A stretch of 11,438 nucleotides of DNA from Hirudo medicinalis. Lineage: Eukaryota; Annelida; Clitellata; Hirudinida; Hirudinidae. The stretch is from positions 1-11,438 of the forward strand of contig MPNW01000245.1 in the NCBI GenBank assembly GCA_011800805.1. Direction: 5' to 3'. Within the stretch, counting starts at the first letter, position 1; each line of letters starts with the position of its first letter. Of this stretch, positions 6,488 through 11,438 are shown piece after piece. The notes beneath the pieces are model-generated. The model was not told the DNA's origin, searched no databases, and saw only the letters and a list, made by a program, of their open reading frames with translations. Both the position numbers and the translations under genes were made by a program.

Positions 6488-6622
6488 TGTTATGTTTTTT
6501 TTTTTTTTATTTAGAAGTCGATATCAGTTCTTGTAATACAACTTCATTCGCACAAGCCACCAGTAATTCAGATATTCAACATAAACTAAAAGTGAACACT
6601 CATTCAGCTACGGCGTCATACA
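6488..6622 (-). repeat. 5' LTR of the gypsy-like element
   Basis: The 135-bp LTR begins TGTATGACG and ends CATAACA, giving TG...CA ends and short TGT/ACA inverted termini. It contains AATAAA before an A-run and shares the central block with the 3' LTR at 4452-4553. Its outer edge directly meets the A-rich tail of the R2-like fragment. Confidence 0.74.
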
Positions 6623-6623
6623 A

Positions 6624-7350
6624 TTTTTTTTTTAATTTTATTTAGTCCAGATTAACATAAAATAAACAAACCAGCGCACTTAAAAAACCTCAGCAATGTC
6701 TTTAAAGTCCTCAAAAGCCCGGGAAAACCCAAGGACTGTAGTACCTATAACTTAAAACAATCGCAAAAAATGAAGTTTTGAAATGAATTAGTTTCACGTG
6801 AATGTTCTTCTCCTTCTCTTTTTCCATGAGCTCCAAGTCTCAAATGAGATTGCACCCCTCCAATTGATGATGAAGGCAGTGGCAATAGCCTCCATTTGAT
6901 CCGAGTCCTGTCTTGGATTATTCTGTCTCATCCATCGATGAATGACAGTGACGTTGTATTTGTTGGTCTTAAACTGGTGAGCTCTGTCAAGATCCATGTT
7001 AGCTGACACCATGGCAACATCACATACAATGTAGCGTTCACCATTCCATGCGCATAAGATTGGGAATCTTGTCGCTTTGATGGTGGGGATTCGAGGTTCT
7101 CTCTTCGCTGAATATCCCATTTGCATCAGAATACTCTAGCAAACTCACTATGTGGTCGAGCCTTGCGTGGCTGGGCCCTCAATACTCGGACACTTCTGGA
7201 CGATGTGGGCGAGAGACTCCATCTCACCGTAGTCGGCCGCGCAAACTGTGTTGGGCATTGGTGTCTTTCTCGAGGCCCGTAGTCTATTGAAGAGCGTCGC
7301 TGACAGAACTTTAACCCAGTTTACTGATGCCATCCACCAACCACTCGTTC
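6624..7350 (-). mobile_element. 5'-truncated R2-like non-LTR retrotransposon, 3' end
   Basis: The last part of the single large ORF (about 7350-6791) is followed by about 165 bp of 3' UTR with AATAAA and an A-rich tail at 6624-6634. Truncation at the 5' side near 7350 is typical of target-primed insertion. No 28S rDNA sequence is visible at either side, so this is not a standard R2 rDNA insertion; either the element belongs to an R2-clade lineage with other targets or it was moved. Confidence 0.66.
6791..7350 (-). pseudogene. R2-clade reverse transcriptase C-terminus: zinc knuckle and restriction-like endonuclease
   Basis: In order: a segment reading FNRLRASRKTPMPNTVC; the knuckle CAADYGEMESLAHIVQKCP (family pattern C-x2-3-C-x7-8-H-x4-C); then REPRIPT, RYIVCDVAMVS, and MDLDRAHQFKTNKY. 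This is the CCHC plus PD-(D/E)xK-type endonuclease layout of R2-like elements. The second knuckle Cys is Tyr here, and the PD pair expected before the CDV strand reads PI, so the nuclease should be dead. At least two frameshifts (about 7160 and 7095) split the frame. The stop is TGA just past TFT. Confidence 0.72.
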
Positions 7351-7354
7351 GGAA

Positions 7355-7570
7355 CTACTGCTTCCGGAAATCATGAGATTTATGTATCATCAATACATAA
7401 CCGTAAATGTAAAAACAGGTTTTGTGCAATTCCTTTGCGGTTGAAAGTCCATGAGGAAACCTACCAAGCCTACCAAACCTCTTGACTTCGCATTTGGGGA
7501 TATACATGCTTGGACAAAGCTTACATAAAGCTCTCAAATGATCGGTTAAATGTAAATTTGTCAGATTCAT
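7355..7570 (-). CDS. Unassigned open frame of 71 codons
   Basis: The frame starts ATG at 7570 and ends TAG at 7355, with a Cys-rich segment (LRALCKLCPSMYIPKCEVK) and no recognised domain. It directly follows another minus-strand open frame (7575-7900) in a different phase, so both may be pieces of one decayed protein. It could also be chance. No splice sites flank it convincingly. Confidence 0.25.
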   Translation of the reverse strand: MNLTNLHLTDHLRALCKLCPSMYIPKCEVKRFGRLGRFPHGLSTAKELHKTCFYIYGYVLMIHKSHDFRKQ

Positions 7571-7574
7571 CGAG

Positions 7575-7900
7575 TTATGCTGAGGACATTAATAAAATAA
7601 CACTTCTAATACTGATAAATGCAAACAAACGGAAGTAATTGGTTGTTAGTTTGAAGTCAAAAGCTGGTCTATCAAGACTAAGTAAACTTATGATCTTCAA
7701 ACATGTATTCAGCTTTATAAGTTTATCTAGTTTTCTTTTAAATTGTCTGGTTAGTTTATATATATCATCCGGTTTTGTACCTAGTGTTATTCTGAGAAAC
7801 CTTTTTTGAGTTTCTGTCGTGAATTCAGGATGATGACTAAGCTCATTATTTGATTTGTCACTTTCCTGCCGAATTTCTTTGCCGAATAGTTTGTTCTAGA
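7575..7900 (-). pseudogene. Unassigned coding-like open frame without a start codon
   Basis: The minus-strand frame stays open from about 7900 to TAA at 7575-7577 (about 105 codons). It reads as an ordinary soluble protein: DDIYKLTRQFKRKLDKLIK, then LNTCLKIISLLSLDRPAFDF. An upstream continuation in another frame (ITERFVLEQTIRQRNSAGK) suggests a frameshift near 7870-7900. There is no initiating Met and no clear splice site. It could be a host exon, a retrocopy or part of a retroelement. Confidence 0.35.
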
Positions 7901-8243
7901 ACAAAGCGTTCAGTAATTTCTTCTTCTTCTTATTCAGTCGTCTGACCATTATCTTGTTTAGTTGCAGTCAATCGCCTGTCTGGCTAGCCAATTATCATGA
8001 GCTAGCCATCAATTTCTGGTTTTGCTAGATCTTCCTGCGGGGACATTGGTGCAAAACTAATTTCTGGGTAAAAGGATAGTCTCAGCTGGTCCTAGCAACT
8101 CCGGCGCGTTGACTCGACCTCGCGGTGAATCCGGGAAAGACTTTGAGCAGTCCTCCCAAATTTTCATGTTATTCAACTTTAATAATATAGACGTACTTAG
8201 ACATCTAAGTGGCGTTAGTAATATCCGGTTAAAACTTTTAAAC
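7901..8243. other. Unassigned stretch, probably decayed retroelement
   Basis: There is a short TTC repeat at 7919-7932, then GC-richer sequence (7960-8150) with short inverted GCTAGCC/GGCTAGC-type words near 7983 and 8003. No gene, RNA or complete repeat unit could be defined. Confidence 0.3.
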
Positions 8244-8307
8244 TTTTAATTGCAAAAAATTTTTAACGCATTAATCTTCCGTTAACGCACATAAATCTGC
8301 AGCCCTA
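8244..8307. repeat. 64-bp direct repeat, copy 1
   Basis: It is nearly identical to 8778-8841, differing at two or three positions in an A/T run. It contains AACGCATTAATCTTCCGTTA and ends CTGCAGCCCTA. Both copies stop matching right after CCCTA, suggesting an element end. On the other strand it would begin TAGGGCTGCAG, resembling hAT-type termini, but no partner end was seen. Confidence 0.8.
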
Positions 8308-8777
8308 GTTAAAAGATATTATTTCAAAACCTATCATTAGAAAATATTTAAAGCTACATTTTTGCTTTTTTTTTTTACAAAAATTGAATTTTTTCAATTT
8401 TACAAATATCATAAATTTACATTTACATTATTTACATGTAACCACTTCAGGCTTGTTTTATTCAACTTTTATAGCTGTAAATTAGAGTCAAGGTTCAACG
8501 ATTTTGCATCAAAATAATAACCTCAAATCGGTACAAGATTTTTTTTAAAGTTATTGTTCTATGTATTTGTATTTAGCCGACATTTTGAGTGCTTTATGTA
8601 TCTGAAGGTGAAGGTATTATAATCACCGAATCATTTACATAGCACCCCTTTTCATGGGTGCTTCCNCAAAACAAAGACAAACACAAATTTTCGATGAAAA
8701 TATTTATAAAATTAAAAATTTATAAAATAATTTTATGAAATTAAAAAAATTTAACAAGTTAATCGTCGCGTTAATAA
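8308..8777. other. AT-rich spacer between the two 64-bp repeats
   Basis: There is no coding frame. A poly-T run lies at 8367-8377 and a small inverted repeat at about 8384-8402 (AATTGAA...TTCAATT). A perfect 7-bp hairpin stem (8641-8662) sits just before the N at 8666. Confidence 0.5.
8641..8662. other. Perfect hairpin next to an undetermined base
   Basis: AGCACCC (8641-8647) and GGGTGCT (8656-8662) are reverse complements with an 8-base loop, ending four bases before the N at 8666. No duplication flanks this N, unlike the one at 553. Confidence 0.55.
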
Positions 8778-8841
8778 TTTTAATTGCAAAAATGTTTTAA
8801 CGCATTAATCTTCCGTTAACGCACATAAATCTGCAGCCCTA
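8778..8841. repeat. 64-bp direct repeat, copy 2
   Basis: This is the same sequence and orientation as 8244-8307, 534 bp downstream. A further TTAATCGTCGCGTTAAT lies just upstream, so the copies may extend as TTAA/CGCG-rich repeats. Confidence 0.8.
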
Positions 8842-8923
8842 TTTTATTGTATACAAAACTACCTGCAAAATTTCAAATAAATTTAACAAGTAGAACTTGT
8901 AAAATATGCAAAATAACATTTTA

Positions 8924-8950
8924 CGGCCGTTTGAAAACCATGAGGACATC
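8924..8950 (+). repeat. Left terminal inverted repeat of the Tc1-type element
   Basis: It starts after TA at 8922-8923 and matches the right end best at AACCATGAGGACA. The outermost bases have decayed. Confidence 0.55.
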
Positions 8951-9084
8951 ATTACTTACCAATAAAACTTGAAAATTTTTAATATTTATGCAATCAAAAT
9001 GCACTTTATGCAACTATTATCGATATATAAACCAAAAAAAGAGTTAAAAATTAATTTGAAGTTTATAAAATTACTATTTCATAA

Positions 9085-10043
9085 ATGGCTAGAGGTAAAC
9101 TGTTGTCTGACAAGGAGAGGGGCAGATTGAGGCCTTCAGACAAGCAAATTATTCGATCAGGAAAATTGACAAAAAGCTCAATCGATCCAAGACTGTCGTC
9201 TGGAACTACGTAAAGGCTCCTGAGGAATATGGAGCAAAAAATAATCACGGATGACCCAAGAAACTGACGAAGAGACTCCTGGTAAGAAAGACTTCTTTAG
9301 GTAAAATTTCAGCAAATCAAATTAGAAATGAACTTGATTTAAACATTTGTCATAGTACAGTGTTAAGTTATTTGAGATCTAGTGGTATTTTCTTATATGA
9401 GAAAAAGATTAAAGATTCCAGCTCGTAAAAACAATCACAAGTTAGCAAGAGTGAAATGGGCCAAAACCGTATTGGCTGGGGCAATATTATTTTTTCAGAT
9501 GAGAAGAAATTTTACCTGGATGGTTATCAGTTCTACTGGCATGACCTCAGGTTAGAAAAAGAAACATTTTATAGCCGAAATTATGGAGCAGGTTCGGTGA
9601 TGATTTGGGGAAGAATTTCCAGTGAATGATTAACTGAGTTGGCCTTTCTGGATGGGAGACAGTCTTCAGCAGATTACATAAAAAAATATTAGAAGATTAT
9701 CTTCCTTTATGGAAATTTTTTTTATTTTCCTGCAATATAATGCCCTGATCCATACTTCAAGTTGACGAAGACATTTTTCCAGAAAAAAATTTGAAAGTTA
9801 CGAGTTGGCCAGCCTGTTCCCCTAATTTAAATTCTATACAAAATGTAAGAGAATGTCTGGAGAATGTTGTCAAGACTGGTTTATAACAATAAAAAACAGT
9901 TCCACTCCAAATCTGAGCTGGAAAATGCCTTTAGAAGTGCCTGGAAAAAACTGGATGGAAAATTCGTGAAAACCTTAATAAAATCAATGGATAACAGATG
10001 TTTAATAGTTATTGAGAATAAAGGAAACATCATTTCTTATTAA
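9085..10043 (+). pseudogene. Tc1-family (DD34E) transposase, broken
   Basis: ATG at 9085 begins MARGKLLSDKERG, the usual N-terminus ahead of the paired helix-turn-helix DNA-binding domains. The rest is recovered in shifting frames: SKTVVWNYVKAPEEYG, then NQIRNELDLNI, KNNHKLARVKWA, IIFSDEKKFYLDGYQFYW, GAGSVMIWG, LTELAFLDG, NLKVTSWPACSPNLN, and a terminal part ending KGNIISY with TAA at 10041-10043. Damage includes indels near 9123, 9411 and 9463, stops at 9252-9254 and 9627-9629, and more indels after 9680. Of the DDE triad, the first Asp (FSDE) is kept, the second (QDNAP) reads QYNA at 9736-9738, and the Glu (PIENV) reads SIQNV at 9839-9841. Correcting two apparent single-base losses gives the 34-residue Tc1 spacing. 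Confidence 0.86.
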
Positions 10044-10262
10044 AAAATATTTTTTGTTTTTCGTGAGATTTTAGTCATTTGCGATGATTTTTGAAAGTGT
10101 CTTTTATTATATTATATGGTTATTGGACGCCTCGAAATCATGTTTTCTGAATTTTTAAATACAGAAAATAATGCGTGAAAATATTTTGACGAAAATTTAA
10201 GAGATAATCACAAATATATAATTACACAATCTAATAATGCGACCTAATCACGAAATAATGCG

Positions 10263-10289
10263 GTGTCCTTATGGTTTCCGTCCTGACTG
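10263..10289 (-). repeat. Right terminal inverted repeat of the Tc1-type element
   Basis: The minus strand reads CAGTCAGGACGGAAACCATA and continues AGGACAC. It aligns with 8924-8950 over about 27 bp at roughly 70 percent identity, best at the AACCAT-(A/G)-AGGACA core. Confidence 0.6.
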
Positions 10290-10311
10290 TTTATTCTATT
10301 AAGTTTCATCA

Positions 10312-10330
10312 ATATATATATATATATATT
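10312..10330. repeat. (AT)n microsatellite
   Basis: About nine uninterrupted AT units. Confidence 0.9.
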
Positions 10331-10347
10331 GCAATAAACGACGGGGT

Positions 10348-10569
10348 TTAATTTATGCCGAGTTTAGTGTTGGGATTATTCAACAAATATTCAGTTATCA
10401 ACTGAATGGTATTAACTGTAAATACCACGCTTACGCAATAGCTCCTGCTGTCAGTTATTGCATAACGATCAGTTGCGTGATTATTTGCTGAATAGGAATG
10501 TTCTTCAATGTGGGCTTCGAGATTCTCTGAGATAATGTGTGTTCTTGTGTGATCTTTTATGATCGCCAT
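10348..10569 (-). CDS. Unassigned 73-codon open frame
   Basis: The frame runs from ATG at 10569 to TAA at 10348 and reads as a polar His-rich N-terminus (HTRTHIISENLEAHIEEHS) followed by a more hydrophobic end. I do not recognise it. It lies between two AT tracts with no clear promoter or splice context; it could be part of an LTR or other repeat rather than a gene. Confidence 0.22.
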   Translation of the reverse strand: MAIIKDHTRTHIISENLEAHIEEHSYSANNHATDRYAITDSRSYCVSVVFTVNTIQLITEYLLNNPNTKLGIN

Positions 10570-10640
10570 GGAACAAAAAGATAGTGAATATAATATACGA
10601 AATTAATTACATATAAACTTAATTATTTTAGTTCCACGGT

Positions 10641-10657
10641 TATATATATATATATAT
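10641..10657. repeat. (TA)n microsatellite
   Basis: About eight uninterrupted TA units, about 310 bp from the other AT tract. Confidence 0.88.
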
Positions 10658-11135
10658 CGGTTTTAAGAATTTTATATGATTCAAATTAACAACCAGACAT
10701 TTTCCCTTTATGTATTAGATTAATGTTTTGTCAAAATTAGTTTATTCTACAAATATTTAACAACTTAAAGCTAATGTTTAAAACTGTTGCGCATCTCAGA
10801 TTTGATTTTCGTAGGCTCCGATTAGTGGTTTATCATACAAACATTAGTCTTCTTAAACCAACATAAATTAACATTTTGTTAGTATACAATTCGCAATTTA
10901 TATACATAAAAGACATCGTTGAATTGGCATAAAATTATAACTGAGATGATCATCCTCTTTAACCTAACATTCATCGTCGCTCGAATTAAAGAGAATGATT
11001 GATAAAATGATAAAAAAGGAATGATAAAACCCGTCCGAGTCCATGGCCAATTATAATTTAGTACCTTTTTCAGTTTATTTACTGTTTGTCAAACAGCATC
11101 GAAAAAAGAAATAAACTCTTTGATTTCAGAATGAT
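10658..11135. other. AT-rich intergenic stretch, nothing recognised
   Basis: There is no sustained open frame, RNA gene or repeat pair. Its right end probably holds sequence just downstream of the gene at 11184-11438. Confidence 0.5.
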
Positions 11136-11141
11136 TTTATT
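11136..11141 (-). terminator. Likely polyadenylation signal
   Basis: AATAAA on the minus strand, about 43 nt after the stop codon of the gene at 11184-11438, a normal position for a short 3' UTR. Confidence 0.5.
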
Positions 11142-11183
11142 TTGATATTTAAATAAAACAATTTACTAAAATCTTGAAAGTTA

Positions 11184-11438
11184 TTAAAAAACGTTGATGG
11201 CTCGCAAGTTGTGCTTCTTCATGAAATTTTTGTATTGCCTTGGAGCAGCTGTCAACTTTTCTTCGAGTGTACTTTCTTCGTTCAACTTGGAGTACTCGTG
11301 GCACTTGGGGTCCTGCCATCCTTGTGATTTCATGGGCTTGATGGAATCGTAACATTTGTTTCCCGCACGGTTGTTGAAATTCTTAAAAGCCATCGGTCTC
11401 ATTGCAAGCTTTTCATCGACACTCTTTTCGACTTCCCA
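11184..11438 (-). CDS. C-terminal exon of an unrecognised host protein, running off the window
   Basis: The minus-strand frame is open from the window edge to TAA at 11184-11186, 84 codons. It reads as a real protein C-terminus: basic, polar and low in hydrophobic residues, with NNRAGNKCYDSIKPMKSQGW, then a charged stretch (KLNEESTLEEKLTAA) and PRQYKNFMKKHNLRA. Codons upstream of the first Met (11402) stay open and coding-like (EVEKSVDEKLAM), so the start lies outside the window. GC content is higher than in the flanks. No domain is recognised. AATAAA follows at 11136-11141. Confidence 0.68.
   Translation of the reverse strand, partial: WEVEKSVDEKLAMRPMAFKNFNNRAGNKCYDSIKPMKSQGWQDPKCHEYSKLNEESTLEEKLTAAPRQYKNFMKKHNLRAINVF

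Larger units (their letters stand above)
4452..6622 (-). mobile_element. Short, internally deleted Ty3/gypsy-like LTR retrotransposon
   Basis: In 5'-to-3' order on the minus strand: 5' LTR (6488-6622), primer-binding-site-like sequence (about 6471-6487), gag fragment (5609-6209), integrase C-terminus (4919-5119), a 3' open frame (4605-4880), polypurine tract (4554-4565) and 3' LTR (4452-4553). Zinc knuckle, protease, reverse transcriptase, RNase H and most of integrase are missing. Two other retroelements are inserted: a SINE near the gag start and a plus-strand LINE endonuclease fragment where the pol genes should be. The LTRs differ by indels (135 against 102 bp) and point changes, so the insertion is old. 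No convincing 5-bp target duplication remains. Confidence 0.75.
8924..10289 (+). mobile_element. Tc1-type DNA transposon, inactive
   Basis: The element is about 1.37 kb, the usual Tc1 size. The left end after a TA (8922-8923) carries AAAACCATGAGGACATC; the right end on the opposite strand starts CAGTCAGGACGG and carries AAACCATAAGGACACC, an imperfect terminal inverted repeat. AATAATGCG occurs three times near the right end (about 10167, 10233 and 10254), possible subterminal transposase-binding repeats. The transposase remnant lies between. A TA directly beside the right terminus is not evident, so that edge may be off by a few bases. Confidence 0.7.

Noticed and set aside
6430..6645. 71-codon plus-strand open frame
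   Set aside because: Antisense of the 5' LTR and its T-run; low-complexity translation.
7919..7932. TTC repeat as part of a CRISPR-like or regulatory array
   Set aside because: Only a short simple-sequence run with no spacer structure; CRISPR is not expected in a eukaryotic genome.
9063..9248. 61-codon minus-strand open frame
   Set aside because: Antisense shadow of the transposase N-terminus.
11149..11355. 68-codon minus-strand open frame
   Set aside because: Out-of-frame shadow of the coding exon at 11184-11438, which has the more protein-like composition and is open to the window edge.

Overview
The window is eukaryotic nuclear DNA, most likely from an ecdysozoan-type invertebrate such as an arthropod. 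It is AT-rich, has no bacterial gene structure, and carries GT-AG introns of about 50-160 nt. Most of the middle is decayed transposable elements: a Ty3/gypsy-like LTR element, a tRNA-Glu-derived SINE family, several non-LTR retrotransposon pieces and a Tc1-type DNA transposon. The species cannot be fixed from the sequence alone.

Left part (1-3110). A multi-exon gene lies on the minus strand. Its stop codon is the first three bases of the window, and ten exons can be traced back to 2224 with matching phases at each junction; a probable further exon lies at 2595-2878. The product is a Leu/Phe-rich, probably helical-repeat protein that I do not recognise. The 330-700 exon is broken by an assembly fault: 127 bp are repeated exactly on both sides of a single N. 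A small plus-strand exon pair ending at 3110 may be the 3' end of another gene.

Middle (3110-7350). This is a repeat nest. A degenerate tRNA-Glu-type SINE copy (about 3391-3510) is followed by a minus-strand fragment of a LINE ORF1-like protein (4048-4446). Next is a short, heavily deleted Ty3/gypsy-like LTR element on the minus strand (4452-6622) with both LTRs, a primer-binding site, a polypurine tract, a gag fragment and an integrase C-terminus. Inside it are a second SINE copy with a 9-bp target-site duplication and a plus-strand LINE endonuclease fragment. The C-terminal end of an R2-like non-LTR retrotransposon, with an A-rich tail, abuts the LTR edge (6624-7350).

Right part (7350-11438). 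There are two unassigned minus-strand open stretches (7355-7570 and 7575-7900) and a pair of 64-bp direct repeats. A Tc1-type element (about 8924-10289) follows, with a transposase broken by stops, frameshifts and two lost catalytic residues. After two AT dinucleotide tracts comes the C-terminal exon of another unrecognised host protein, which runs off the right edge. Apart from the three probable host gene pieces, nothing here looks like a working gene set, and I do not see a new multi-gene system. The most useful observations are the intron-exon model, the assembly error, and the order of nested insertions.
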